A stretch of DNA of 38,466 bases from Rufibacter ruber (lineage in GTDB: Bacteria > Bacteroidota > Bacteroidia > Cytophagales > Hymenobacteraceae): NCBI RefSeq assembly GCF_001647275.1, contig NZ_LRMM01000053.1:1-38466 (forward strand), read 5' to 3'. Positions 1 to 8,267 of the stretch are shown piece by piece. Below the pieces are notes generated by a model, which did not search any database, was not told where the DNA came from, and saw nothing but the letters and a program-made list of their open reading frames with translations. Each line of letters begins with the position of its first letter. Within the stretch, counting starts at the first letter, position 1. A program made the translations under genes and the position numbers.

Positions 1-62
1 CCCGGGTTTCCGGGCTTTGGTTTTTCGGACCAAAATCGAGACGAAACGGCACGGGAAGCATA

Positions 63-949
63 TTACCAGTCAGGGGAGCCATCGTCTTTTTTGGGGGCTC
101 TGCGACGGGGGAGCTGCTGCAGGTACTGGGTTTCCTCCTGGCGCATGGCATCCAGGAGCTGACGGGCTTTCTCAGGGCTGAGGTTGATTTTCTGGAGGCG
201 CTCGTAACGGGTCTGCAGCAGGGCGTCGTTCTGGCCGCCGGGCCGGTTGCCGCCGCTGCGCCTGCGCCAGCACCATTCCCCTGGTTCTGGGTTTGTCCGC
301 GTTGGGTGCCGGGAGTGTCTCCCTGGGCCCGTTGCTGATCTTGTCCGGTGGGGCCGTTGTTGGCAGAAGCGGTCTTGCCACCCCCTTGCTCCTGGCCGCT
401 ACCGCCCGCCTGTGTCTGGCCTTGTGAGGTGCCAGTAGAGGGGCTTCCGCTCTGCCCGCCTTTGCCGTTTTTGTTCCGCGGAGGCGGCAGCTGCTCCCCT
501 TTTTCTGGGTGCAGCAACAGGTATTTCTGTAGGAGCTCATAATTGAAGCGGGCCTCCTGGTTCAGTTCATCGGCAATGAGGGCTTGTTTGCTGAAGGCCA
601 GCGCCTTGGTGTAGTTCCCCTCTTCAGCCTCAATGACCGCCAGCTGGTTGGCCACCATAGATTTCAAACCCGGGTCTGAGGCGCTTTTAAGTAAGGCGCG
701 GTAGAGGGGGGAGGCTTTGCTGAAATTGTGCAGCTGGAAATAACTGTGGGCAAGGTTCAACCGGACAGGAAGGAGCGGTGCATCCCCTTCGGCCTTGGCC
801 ACTTTCTCATACAGGGCCGCCGCCTGCAGGTAATTTTTTCTTTGGAAGGCTGCCTCTGCCTGCCGGGCATACTGATTGCGGAGCGCAATGCGCTGCAGCC
901 CCTCCAGCGGGGAGAAGGCGAGAAGCAGAACCAACCACCAGTAGCTCAT
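63..949 (-). CDS. Bat-type TPR protein (BatC-like), apparent frameshift near the 3' end
   Basis: The ATG at 949 overlaps the TGA of the upstream VWA gene (ATGA), so the two are translationally coupled. The N-terminal frame reads MSYWWLVLLLAFSPLEGLQR, a signal or anchor helix, then TPR-like helices (about residues 25-150, e.g. NYLQAAALYEKVAKAEGD) and a Gly/Gln/Ser/Ala-rich tail. Around 240-290 the sensible reading moves by one base. The alternative frame gives LLQTRYERLQKINLSPEKAR and ends DDGSPDW at the stop at 63-65, a typical acidic/basic Bat TPR ending. The total becomes a multiple of three (295 aa) if one base is restored. Without the shift the frame stays open past the window edge. BatC-type proteins form periplasmic complexes with BatA/BatB VWA proteins and are linked to envelope stress or aerotolerance. 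The family call is good; the reality of the shift is inference. Confidence 0.65.
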
Positions 950-1914
950 ATTTTAAGTACTTGTAACGTCCATAACACATCAACCACAATCAGGAACAGA
1001 GCCACCAGCAACGGGTACAGGTATTTGTTGGCCGCCACTTCTACCACCTTGGTCTGGCGCAGTTCGCTCTGGACGGCATTGACCGCACTGACCAGCCTGG
1101 GCAGCTCACTGATGCTCTGGTTGATCTCATAGTAGCTGCCGTTGGTTCGCTGGGCTATTTCCTGGAGCGCCTCGGGCACCAGCCTGGTGACCACGGTGTT
1201 CCCGTCCTGGTCCTGCTTAAATCCCCGCCCTTCGGGAATTTTGCCGCCTTCATAGGTGCCCGTCCCTACCGTGAACACATGTATTCCCTGGTTCACCAGG
1301 GGAGCGGTAGCCGCTTTCGTGTTTTCGCCAAAGGTTTCCCCATCTGTAAAAATGACCAGAATCTTAGACCTTTCTGTGCTCCTGCCGGTATCTGATTCCC
1401 TGAACTTTTGCGCGGCCAACTCCAGGGCCGGGGTGAGCCGGGCAGCCTCTGGGGGGGCCAGCGGCGTGCGCAGTGACTGCACAAACAGTTCCAGGGCGCT
1501 GTTGTCATAGGTAAACGGGGTGACCATGAAAGCTTCTGAGGAAAACCCGATCAGCCCCACCCGGTCAGCGTTGGACTGCACCAGAAACTCCCTTATTTCC
1601 TGTTTGACTTTCTCCAGCCGGGAGGGGGGCACGTCTGTGGCGTTCATAGACGGTGAAAGGTCTACGGCAATCAGCACATCTTTGCCGTTGGTTCTGATTT
1701 CTTTGGTCATGGCCCCAAACGAAGGGCCCAGCAAGGCCACTATCAGCAACCCCATGTACAGGGTTCTGAGAACCGTCTTTACCCACAGCGCATTCGCCTT
1801 CTGGTGAAACTGGTGCGCCAGCCGTTTGATTCTGTAAAGATAGCCGCCATAGAGCACCACAAAGAAGAGGAGCAGGAAGAACTCTACAGAAGTAAACGGC
1901 AGGTACCAGGTCAT
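946..1914 (-). CDS. Bat-type membrane-anchored VWA domain protein (BatA/BatB-like)
   Basis: A 322-residue protein with the standard Bat layout: two N-terminal membrane helices (about 9-26 and 48-63), a von Willebrand factor A domain (about 78-285) and a C-terminal membrane helix (about 299-317). The MIDAS metal site is visible as D85-L-S87-P-S89 (DLSPSM), with the later TDGE at 190-193. The VWA domain should face the periplasm and bind a divalent metal and protein partners. Bat clusters usually carry two VWA genes (batA, batB) after moxR and DUF58 genes. Here only one is present, and directly upstream lie about 300 bases of non-coding DNA and a tRNA gene. The next gene is the TPR protein, as expected for BatB-BatC. 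The family is certain; BatA versus BatB is not resolved. Confidence 0.88.
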   Translation of the reverse strand: MTWYLPFTSVEFFLLLFFVVLYGGYLYRIKRLAHQFHQKANALWVKTVLRTLYMGLLIVALLGPSFGAMTKEIRTNGKDVLIAVDLSPSMNATDVPPSRLEKVKQEIREFLVQSNADRVGLIGFSSEAFMVTPFTYDNSALELFVQSLRTPLAPPEAARLTPALELAAQKFRESDTGRSTERSKILVIFTDGETFGENTKAATAPLVNQGIHVFTVGTGTYEGGKIPEGRGFKQDQDGNTVVTRLVPEALQEIAQRTNGSYYEINQSISELPRLVSAVNAVQSELRQTKVVEVAANKYLYPLLVALFLIVVDVLWTLQVLKI

Positions 1915-2168
1915 TGGCGAAACGGTGGCAAACGTGAAGTACCGGGCTACCCGGGTAAGGGGCAGCTACGGTAAGAACCGGCAAGTTAAAAAGAAACCAG
2001 CTAACACAGCGCCCCGTTTGGCCCGGTATGCCGCCCGCAGGTGCTTTGGAGGTAAAACGGCAGGGGGGAAGGATTATTTTGCAAAAATAATTGAGCAGGT
2101 AAGCCCCTGGTAAAGAACAAAATGCTGGGGAAACGGGGCGGCGAGTATAAATTTTTTTGGCGGCGGCC
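1915..2168. other. Intergenic leader of the Bat pair with an AT-rich dyad
   Basis: No coding frame of quality is seen here. The notable element is a perfect dyad at 2073-2091, ATTATTTT-GCA-AAAATAAT. It overlaps TATTTTTG read on the minus strand (2082-2089), which matches the Bacteroidota -7 motif TAnnTTTG. No clear -33 TTG lies at the right distance. It may be the promoter/operator of the Bat genes. Confidence 0.35.
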
Positions 2169-2200
2169 TTGTTAAAGTGAAGCGGGTTCACCTATATTTG
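2169..2200 (+). promoter_or_regulatory. Bacteroidota-type promoter for tRNA-Ser
   Basis: TTG at 2169-2171 and TATATTTG at 2193-2200 fit the -33 / -7 (TAnnTTTG) pattern of the Bacteroidota primary sigma factor, with a 21-base gap. The -7 box ends 27 bases before the tRNA. Confidence 0.6.
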
Positions 2201-2227
2201 CACACTCTTTAACCGAAAGAGCTGCCC

Positions 2228-2316
<89 letters not shown>

Positions 2317-2337
2317 GAAATTTTCCTGAAAATTTAT

Positions 2338-2368
2338 TTTGACAAGAGAATTTCATTTCATATCTTTG
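2338..2368 (+). promoter_or_regulatory. Bacteroidota-type promoter for tRNA-Pro/tRNA-Arg
   Basis: TTTG at 2338-2341, a 19-base spacer, then TATCTTTG at 2361-2368 is a near-ideal match to the phylum consensus. The leader between it and tRNA-Pro can pair (GCAATT at 2373-2378 with AATTGC at 2418-2423). Confidence 0.7.
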
Positions 2369-2429
2369 CACCGCAATTCATCAGAAAGGTTAGGGTTAGG
2401 TTAGTTGGTTAACTGGTAATTGCAGGTTT

Positions 2430-2503
2430 CGGGGTGTAGCGTAGCCCGGTATCGCGCCACATTTGGGATGTGGAGGTCGTAGGTTCGAATCCTGCCACCC
2501 CGA
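2430..2503 (+). tRNA. tRNA-Pro (anticodon TGG)
   Basis: The acceptor arms CGGGGTG and CACCCCG pair, the D-arm is GCGTAGCCCGGTATCGCGC, the anticodon loop TTTGGGA carries TGG, and the T-arm is TAGGTTCGAATCCTG. Discriminator A. The length of 74 bases is normal. Confidence 0.95.
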
Positions 2504-2512
2504 CGAAAAAAG

Positions 2513-2556
2513 ATGAGTAATGTTGGATGTAGAAACATTCTCCATTACTCATTTTT
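2513..2556 (+). terminator. Hairpin between tRNA-Pro and tRNA-Arg
   Basis: ATGAGTAATG (2513-2522) pairs perfectly with CATTACTCAT (2543-2552) and is followed by TTTTTG. It could be an intrinsic terminator that partly uncouples tRNA-Arg, or a processing structure. Confidence 0.6.
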
Positions 2557-2564
2557 GTTTCGAT

Positions 2565-2638
2565 GGTCTCATAGCTCAGCTGGATAGAGCAACTGCCTTC
2601 TAAGCAGTAGGTCTTTGGTTCGAATCCAAATGGGATCA
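2565..2638 (+). tRNA. tRNA-Arg (anticodon TCT)
   Basis: The acceptor arms GGTCTCA and TGGGATC pair with two wobbles, the D-arm is GCTCAGCTGGATAGAGC, the anticodon stem-loop ACTGC-CTTCTAA-GCAGT carries TCT (reads AGA/AGG), and the T-arm is TTTGGTTCGAATCCAAA. Confidence 0.94.
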
Positions 2639-2649
2639 CACCGGTTTAT

Positions 2650-2686
2650 AAAAAAGCCTCTTCACAAGATGTGGAGAGGCTTTTTT
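2650..2686 (+). terminator. Intrinsic terminator of the tRNA cluster
   Basis: AAAAAAGCCTCT (2650-2661) pairs with AGAGGCTTTTTT (2675-2686), with further pairing inside the loop (TCACA/TGTGG). It ends in a T run directly after tRNA-Arg. Confidence 0.85.
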
Positions 2687-2741
2687 GTTTTTTGACTCCT
2701 TGAATTAAACGTTTCTAACCGCTATTCAAATCCTGTTCTGG

Positions 2742-2771
2742 GGTTTGCCCAAGCTTAGAAGTTGGGCAACC
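2742..2771. other. Stem-loop 3' of cysM
   Basis: GG-TTTGCCCAA and TTGGGCAA-CC form a compact hairpin about 40 bases beyond the cysM stop on the minus strand. No T run follows on either strand, so it is a possible transcript-end stabiliser rather than a clear terminator. Confidence 0.4.
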
Positions 2772-2812
2772 GCACCTCCCTTCTAAAATGGCTAATTTAT
2801 TCCCGTAAACCT

Positions 2813-3697
2813 TTACCCGAACAGGGAGGAGCTCAAATACCGGTCTCCGCGGTCACAGACAATGAACACAATGAGCCCTTCCTCCAGTTCTTGCGCCAGC
2901 TGACAGGCCGCGTGCAAAGCCCCCCCGCTGCTCATGCCCGCCAGAATCCCTTCTTCTTTGGCCAGCCGCCGGGTCATGGTGACTGCTTCTGATTCGCTGA
3001 TGTCCAGAAGCCGGTCTACGCGGGAAGGTTCATAGATCTGGGGCAGGTACTCTGGTGACCAGCGCCTGATTCCCGGTATGTTGGAACCCTCAGAGGGTTG
3101 CGTGCCCACAATCTGCACCTCAGGATTCTGTTCTTTCAGGTACCTGGACACGCCCATGATGGTTCCGGTGGTGCCCATGGCTGATACAAAATGGGTGACC
3201 TTCCCGTGGGTGTCCCGCCAGATCTCGGGGCCCGTGCTGGTATAGTGGGCCTGGTAATTATCTGGGTTGCTAAACTGGTTGAGCATATAATAGCCTCCTC
3301 GGGCGGCCATGTCTTCGGCAACCTCCCGGGAGTATTCAATGGTTTTGGCGGCAGGGGTTAAAATGAGGTTCGCCCCGTACGCCTCCATAGCCTTAACCCG
3401 TTCAGCCGTGGAGTTGTCTGGCATGATCAGCGTGATGTGCAGCCCCAACGTTTGTGCCACCATGGCCAGGGCAATGCCGGTGTTCCCGCTGGTGGCCTCT
3501 ACCAGCTGGTCCCCCGGCTTGATCTCCCCGCGCGCCAGCGCATTCTTGATCATGGCATAGGCGGGACGGTCTTTTACGCTTCCGGCGGGGTTCTGGCCTT
3601 CCAGTTTCCCCAGGATCTTTACCTTGGGGTTGGGGTTTACCTGGCTTATGTCTACCAGCGGTGTGTTCCCTATGAGGTCAAATATATTCATCGTCAA
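2813..3697 (-). CDS. cysM: Cysteine synthase B (O-acetylserine sulfhydrylase)
   Basis: This is a PLP-dependent enzyme making L-cysteine from O-acetylserine and sulfide (or thiosulfate) in the cytoplasm. Its 294 residues match CysM length. The PLP lysine is K42 in NPAGSVKDR, the substrate loop is ATSGNTG at 67-73, the phosphate-binding loop GTTGT is at 174-178, and SSGG is at 255-258. CysM rather than CysK is indicated by PGIRRW (207-212), EYLPQIY and the C-terminal CDRGDRYLSS (280-289). A second in-frame ATG at 3691 (MNIFD) is an equally good start. It stands alone, with the tRNA cluster downstream and a long non-coding gap upstream. Confidence 0.93.
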   Translation of the reverse strand: MTMNIFDLIGNTPLVDISQVNPNPKVKILGKLEGQNPAGSVKDRPAYAMIKNALARGEIKPGDQLVEATSGNTGIALAMVAQTLGLHITLIMPDNSTAERVKAMEAYGANLILTPAAKTIEYSREVAEDMAARGGYYMLNQFSNPDNYQAHYTSTGPEIWRDTHGKVTHFVSAMGTTGTIMGVSRYLKEQNPEVQIVGTQPSEGSNIPGIRRWSPEYLPQIYEPSRVDRLLDISESEAVTMTRRLAKEEGILAGMSSGGALHAACQLAQELEEGLIVFIVCDRGDRYLSSSLFG

Positions 3698-4060
3698 AAA
3701 TGTTTAGGTTACCGGCTGCGCCCATGGGGCGAAACTCATACATACCGTACAATAAACCAAAAGTTGGGTGGTAACGGTTGAGAAACTGGGTGGGTTTGCA
3801 AGGCGCAGGGCTTCAAAGACTACTATTTAAGTTAGCTGAAGTTTTAAAACAACTTCAAAAGGGATTTTAGCGGCTGGTAAGCGGCTGCCCAACGAGGCTG
3901 GAGACCCAACCATTTTATGTTACAAGTCCACAGTCCCGCACCAGCATTACCCTTATTGCCAAAAGATAACCTGAGTAAGGCAGATGACAGAAAGATGCTG
4001 ATTGATGTTTTTGAAACTGGCAGGTAAAGGCTGCCGGATAAGGTTTTTTCCAGCCAGTGG

Positions 4061-4107
4061 TTTCTGTTTCCGGGCTATTTTTCTGAAATCAGCCCTAAAA
4101 CAGAAAT
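4061..4107. repeat. CTGTTTT/AAAACAG palindromic repeat, copy A
   Basis: TTTCTGTTT on the left and AAAACAGAAA on the right enclose a decayed inner arm (CGGGCTATTTTT / AAATCAGCCC). It lies in a divergent region, not at a gene end. Confidence 0.7.
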
Positions 4108-4405
4108 TAGAATCTTTGCCAGATACTGTTCTATTATAACACTAAACAGCCTCTTACTGTGTAAATGTCATTTGCATAGCACTGGCATGAGTTTTCAAAC
4201 TCGTGCTACAGGATTGATTCAGTCTCCAGGCTCCATGAAACGTTACCAGGTTCTTCATCAGCATGCGCCATAATCAGAGGCTAACGGTAGATGATTGCGG
4301 GCGAGAAATTTCCTGGCTGAAATGATGCTGCTCTTCAGGAAAAACTGCCGGATCAGGTGCCGTTATACCAATGGCTGCCGTTTTTTTTGTAACGTTGTAA
4401 AATGC

Positions 4406-4441
4406 GTTTTTGGCCTGTTTTTCTAAAAGTAAGCCAAAAAC
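4406..4441. repeat. CTGTTTT/AAAACAG palindromic repeat, copy B (AAGTAAGCC subtype)
   Basis: GTTTTTGGC (4406-4414) pairs with GCCAAAAAC (4433-4441). The right inner arm is AAAAGTAAGCC instead of AAAACAGGCC, a variant shared with the copies at 15049 and 27804. It sits about 65 bases before the M1 peptidase start. Confidence 0.65.
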
Positions 4442-4506
4442 AGAAACAAGGGTTTTGGGGGCAAACGGATGTGTGCTTGTTCCTGTATTTTTTAAATAGA
4501 TGCAAT

Positions 4507-6161
4507 ATGATTACCCGTTCCGCCTGTTATGCCGCAGGGGTTTTCTGCTGGCTGCTGGTCTGTAGCACCAGTGCGTTTTCACAAAAAAACCGCACCTTCA
4601 CCCGCCAGGACACCCTGCGCGGTTCCATCACCCCAGAGCGGGCGTGGTGGGATCTGGTACATTATGACCTGCGCATCAAAGTGAACCCCCAGGACAGTTC
4701 CATGCACGGGACCAACCTGGTGCGGTACAAAGTGCTAAAAGCACAGCAGGTCATGCAGCTGGACCTGCAGCCCCCCATGCGCATTACCCAGGTCACCCAG
4801 AACGGGCAGCAGCTGGCGGTAAAACAGGACGGAAACGCCTGGTACATCACCCTGCCCGGGAAGCAGGCGGTGGGGGCTTTGCATGCGGTGGAGGTGCAGT
4901 TCGGCGGCAAGCCCAAAGTGAGCCGGAACCCGCCCTGGAGCGCGGGGTAACCTGGAAGAAAGACCCCGCCGGAAACCCTTTTATTGCCACTTCGGTGCAG
5001 GGGGAGGGGGCCAGCCTGTTCTGGCCTAACAAAGACCACATGTATGATGAGCCCGACAGCATGATGATCAGGGTGACGGTGCCCAAGAACCTGATGGATG
5101 TCTCCAACGGACGCCTGCGCCAGGTAGAAAACCACCCCGACGGCTCCAGAACCTTTCACTGGGCAGTGACCAACCCCATCAACAACTACGGGGTGAATGT
5201 GAACGTGGGGGATTACGTGCATTTCTCTGAGGTCTACCCCGGCGAAAAGGGCAACCTGGACTGTGACTATTATGTGCTGCGAGACAATCTGGACAAGGCC
5301 AAAGCGCAGTTCAAAGATGTACCGCGTATGCTCAAAGCCTTTGAGCACTGGTTTGGGCCGTACCCCTTCTATGAAGACGGCTTCAAGCTGGTAGAGGTGC
5401 CGTACCTGGGCATGGAGCACCAGAGCTCAGTCACCTACGGAAACAAATACCGCAACGGCTACCTGGGGCGCGACCTGAGCGGCTCTGGCTGGGGGCTTAA
5501 GTTTGACTACATCATCATCCATGAGAGTGGCCATGAGTGGTTCGCCAACAACATCACCTACAAAGACATTGCAGATATGTGGGTGCATGAGAGCTTCACC
5601 ACGTATTCTGAGCCAATTTTTGTAGAATACCACTACGGCAAGCAGGCGGGGAGCGAGTACGCCATTGGGCTACGGCGAAACATTGCCAATGACAAACCTA
5701 TTATTGGCCCCTACCACGTGAATGCCAGCGGCTCTGGAGACATGTACCCCAAAGGGGCGAACATGCTGCACACGCTCAGGCAGGTGGTACGGGATGACGA
5801 GAAATGGCGGAAGATCCTGCGCGGGCTGAACCAGGAGTTCTACCACCAGACCGTGACCTCTGCCCAGATTGAAAACTACCTGAGCCGGCAGATTGGCCGT
5901 GACCTGAACCCTTTCTTTGACCAGTACCTGCGTGATGTGCGCATTCCGGTGCTGGAGTACAGGCTGGAAGGCAACAGGCTCAGCTACCGCTGGACCAATA
6001 CCGTGTCCGGGTTCAACCTGCCGGTGAAAGTGCAGGCCGGGGAGAAGGAGCTATGGCTGGAGCCGGTAACCACCAAATGGAAAACCACCAAAACCAAAGC
6101 GGCCGTCACAGACATAAAGGTAGACCCTAACTTTTATGTGAGTCAGAAAAAGGCAGAGTAG
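4507..6161 (+). pseudogene. Secreted M1 family metallopeptidase, split by a one-base frameshift
   Basis: The start ATG at 4507 gives a clear signal peptide (MITRSACYAAGVFCWLLVCS..AFSQ); the open frame upstream of it is repeat DNA. The first frame stops at 4948-4950 after VSRNPPWSAG. Restoring one G in the GGGG run at 4944-4947 continues as VTWKKDPAGNPFIATSVQ and gives about 551 residues. The second part holds the zinc motif HESGH followed 18 residues later by the third ligand in WVHESF, and GMEHQSS in place of GAMEN, as in a bacteroidete M1 subgroup. It ends at the stop 6159-6161. The role would be an aminopeptidase acting on peptides in the periplasm or outside. It may be a real lesion or a homopolymer miscall. 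If translated separately, neither half would be active. Confidence 0.85.
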
Positions 6162-6180
6162 CTACCTGCTAACTATTGAT

Positions 6181-6232
6181 TAATGCCCCTGTTAGCTGTT
6201 TTTCTGAAAACAGCCCTAAAACAGGGGCATTA
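6181..6232. repeat. Palindromic repeat, copy C, overlapping a stop codon
   Basis: A 13-bp outer stem, TAATGCCCCTGTT (6181-6193) with AACAGGGGCATTA (6220-6232), encloses CTGTTTTTCTGAAAACAG. It includes the stop codon of the histidine kinase and lies between convergent genes, so it probably serves as a two-way transcript end. Confidence 0.85.
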
Positions 6233-7585
6233 TATTTTGGCAGCCGGGCGTGAGGGTTCAGCAACAGATAGCGCCTTGGCTGCCAGCGGCAGCTGCACCA
6301 CAAATGTGACCCCAGAGGAGGGATGGAGCTCAAACCAGATCTTTCCTTGTTGGGCCTCCACAAATTCCCGGCAAAGCACAAGGCCCAGGCCCACGCCTTT
6401 CTCCCTGCTGGTGCCGTAGGTTATTTTTCCGGAGAGCTTAAAAACGTCTGGGGAAAGCTGCAGCGGTTTGCCGTTGCCAGAATCTGTGACCCGCAGCAGG
6501 CAGGAACCTTTTTCTTCCGTGGCCGTGACCTGTACCGTGCCCCCGGGCAGAGTAAATTTAATGGCATTGTTTATCAGGTTGCGTACCACCAGCTGCACCA
6601 TGTCAGTGTCTGCCATGACCACCAGGTGAGGGGCCAGGGAAGAGTGAAGGCTAATCCCCTTCCCAAGGGCAATGTCCCGGAAAAGGTCTACGGTAGGGGG
6701 GAGCAGGGAGGAGAGGGGCAACGGGGAAACCGCTATAGACACGCCCTCCATCTGGTTTTTAGACCAGGACAGCAGGTTAGTGAGCATTTCAAGGGTGTTC
6801 TGGGTGTTTCTGAGCAACTGGGCCTGAACCTCCCTGCGGGTATCCTGGGGCAGGTCCATCTGAAACAGGAACTGCAGGTAACCCTGAATATTGGCCAATG
6901 GGGCCCTGAGGTCATGGGAGATGATGGAGAAAAGCTTGTTCTTCTCCTGGTTCAGCACCAGCAGATCAGCGGCGGCCTGCTCAGAGGCTACCCGGGCGGC
7001 ATTGTAGCTTTTCACCAGAGACACCGTGCAGACTCTGACCAGTATGAAAACCATGATGTAGGAAGAGGCCACATCAATAAACTGCCTTTCACGGGTGGCA
7101 TAATGGCCGGAGATGCTGGCGGGGAAGAAGTATTCCCAGCAGAGCAGCCCCGCCAGCAAAGTCAGGTTGAGCATAGACCAGGCCCATCCCTGCCGCATGG
7201 GAGCCACCGCAATAATAGGAAAGTAAGAAAGGGCCAGCAGCAGCAGCGTGGGGCCGTTAATCCCGGCATTGAAAAAATAATTCACCCCAAAGACCACCTG
7301 CACCGTGATGGCAGCAACGGTAAAACTGACCTGGTGCCGGTTTCTGAAGCGGGAGAGGTAGTAGGCAAAAGACAGCACCACCACCATGAACAGTGACAGG
7401 AAGGAGGACCAGTACAAGCCCACCGCGTAATTAAACGGTATGTTATAGGTGACGGCCAGTAGGGTGATCAGGCAGAACGTGTTGTAAATACGCTGCTCCA
7501 GCGAGAATTGGGCAGGAGACCCCACCAATTCCAGCCAAAAATCCTGTATCTGTGCCTTGAATGATTTGAAAAAACCTCCCAGCAT
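6230..7585 (-). CDS. Membrane-bound sensor histidine kinase
   Basis: A 451-residue protein. The N-terminal half has about six hydrophobic segments between residues 35 and 190 and no recognisable extracellular sensor domain. It is followed by a short coil (RVASEQAAADLLVLNQEKNK), a HisKA domain with phospho-acceptor H224 (FSIISHDLRAPLANIQGY) and a HATPase_c domain with N-box N336/N340 (RNLINNAIKF), G1 box DSGNG at 368-372 and G2 box KGVGLGL at 396-402. It would sense a membrane or small-molecule signal, autophosphorylate and pass phosphate to a response regulator. No regulator gene is nearby, so it is an orphan kinase. Its stop codon lies inside a palindromic repeat. Confidence 0.9.
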   Translation of the reverse strand: MLGGFFKSFKAQIQDFWLELVGSPAQFSLEQRIYNTFCLITLLAVTYNIPFNYAVGLYWSSFLSLFMVVVLSFAYYLSRFRNRHQVSFTVAAITVQVVFGVNYFFNAGINGPTLLLLALSYFPIIAVAPMRQGWAWSMLNLTLLAGLLCWEYFFPASISGHYATRERQFIDVASSYIMVFILVRVCTVSLVKSYNAARVASEQAAADLLVLNQEKNKLFSIISHDLRAPLANIQGYLQFLFQMDLPQDTRREVQAQLLRNTQNTLEMLTNLLSWSKNQMEGVSIAVSPLPLSSLLPPTVDLFRDIALGKGISLHSSLAPHLVVMADTDMVQLVVRNLINNAIKFTLPGGTVQVTATEEKGSCLLRVTDSGNGKPLQLSPDVFKLSGKITYGTSREKGVGLGLVLCREFVEAQQGKIWFELHPSSGVTFVVQLPLAAKALSVAEPSRPAAKI

Positions 7586-7708
7586 GCGTGCCAGCTTTCT
7601 CTCTGTATATGGTCAGTAGTAACTTCTTGAGGGGTAGTGGGGGCTACAGAAAGTAAAGATACGGTTGAATCCAGAGAAAAAGGAAGAATGACGGGGCCGG
7701 GGCAAAGA

Positions 7709-7752
7709 TTTCTGTTTTCGGTGTTTTTCAAAAAACAGCCCGAAAACAGAAA
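7709..7752. repeat. Palindromic repeat, copy D
   Basis: TTTCTGTTTTCGG on the left pairs with CCCGAAAACAGAAA on the right, with inner TGTTTTT / AAAAAACAG. It lies in the gap between the thioesterase 3' end and the kinase 5' end, both on the minus strand. Confidence 0.8.
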
Positions 7753-7829
7753 CCTGGCAGGAGGGGAAGGGTTTCACCGTGAAGTAGGACAACCTCTGTC
7801 AGGCAGGAACCCAGTGGTTAAGCCAGTGT

Positions 7830-8267
7830 TTAGGCCGCCTCTTCCTCAAAGTCATCGGCTTTGGGCAGGGTCAGGAACTGGCGGGCCAGGTCTTCTGGCA
7901 GGGCCGTCAGTTTCCGCTTTGCCACATCCATCCAGGCGCCGTCAACGTTGATGATGGCCGCTTTCACCCCATCTGACCGGTAGAGTTCATGCCTGATAGA
8001 CCAGCGGGAGCCGTCTTTCCTGGTTTTGACCAGTAGCGAGTGAATTTTGACGGTGTCATTGATGCCTACCTCCCGCAGGTACTGCAGCTCTTCCCTAAAT
8101 AAAATGGGGCCAAGCTGCAGCCGCTTGAGCGCCGAAAAATCCAGCCCCAGATCATTCAGCATGGCAATACGGGCCTGGGCGGCAAAGTCTGCGTAAGCAG
8201 AGTGGCGCAGGTGCATGTTGGCGTCTACCTGGGCCCAGATCACGTGCCCCTCATATACAGTACTCAT
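7830..8267 (-). CDS. 4HBT-fold acyl-CoA thioesterase (YbgC/FadM type)
   Basis: A 145-residue single hotdog-fold protein, the usual family length. The catalytic Asp is probably D15 in the signature VDANMHLRHSAYADFAAQAR; the usual N of HxxN is replaced by H22. Members hydrolyse acyl-CoA thioesters in the cytoplasm and often serve fatty-acid or phospholipid metabolism; the substrate cannot be told from sequence. The Met codon at 8267 follows a 300-base divergent region shared with the glycogen synthase gene. The C-terminus is acidic (KADDFEEEAA). Confidence 0.82.
   Translation of the reverse strand: MSTVYEGHVIWAQVDANMHLRHSAYADFAAQARIAMLNDLGLDFSALKRLQLGPILFREELQYLREVGINDTVKIHSLLVKTRKDGSRWSIRHELYRSDGVKAAIINVDGAWMDVAKRKLTALPEDLARQFLTLPKADDFEEEAA

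Larger units (their letters stand above)
3698..4506. other. Long divergent intergenic region between cysM and the M1 peptidase
   Basis: About 800 bases without a convincing gene. It holds two copies of the CTGTTTT/AAAACAG palindrome family (4061-4107 and 4406-4441). A 36-codon open frame at 3917-4027 has an unremarkable protein sequence and no recognisable family. Nothing else was seen. Confidence 0.6.

Noticed and set aside
1-45. Possible decayed palindromic repeat at the left edge (TTTCCGGGCTTTGGTTTTTC)
   Set aside because: Only a 6-bp stem (TTTGGT/ACCAAA) and no AAAACAG unit; too weak to count as a family member.
240-290. Programmed ribosomal frameshift in the Bat TPR gene
   Set aside because: No slippery heptamer or downstream structure is evident; a plain indel is simpler, especially with a second one in the M1 gene.
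2388-2405. Telomere-like AGGTTAGGGTTAGG
   Set aside because: Only two or three imperfect units in a tRNA leader of a bacterial sequence; chance.
2409-2639. 76-codon minus-strand frame over tRNA-Pro and tRNA-Arg (contains GVAGFEPTTSTS)
   Set aside because: It is antisense to two tRNA genes; this type of peptide is a known false call over tRNA loci.
3917-4027. 36-aa open frame in the cysM/M1 gap
   Set aside because: Short, no family, no promoter or ribosome site; kept only as a remark on the gap.
6323-7396. Long plus-strand open frame of 357 codons
   Set aside because: Shadow of the histidine kinase on the other strand; no domain and biased composition.
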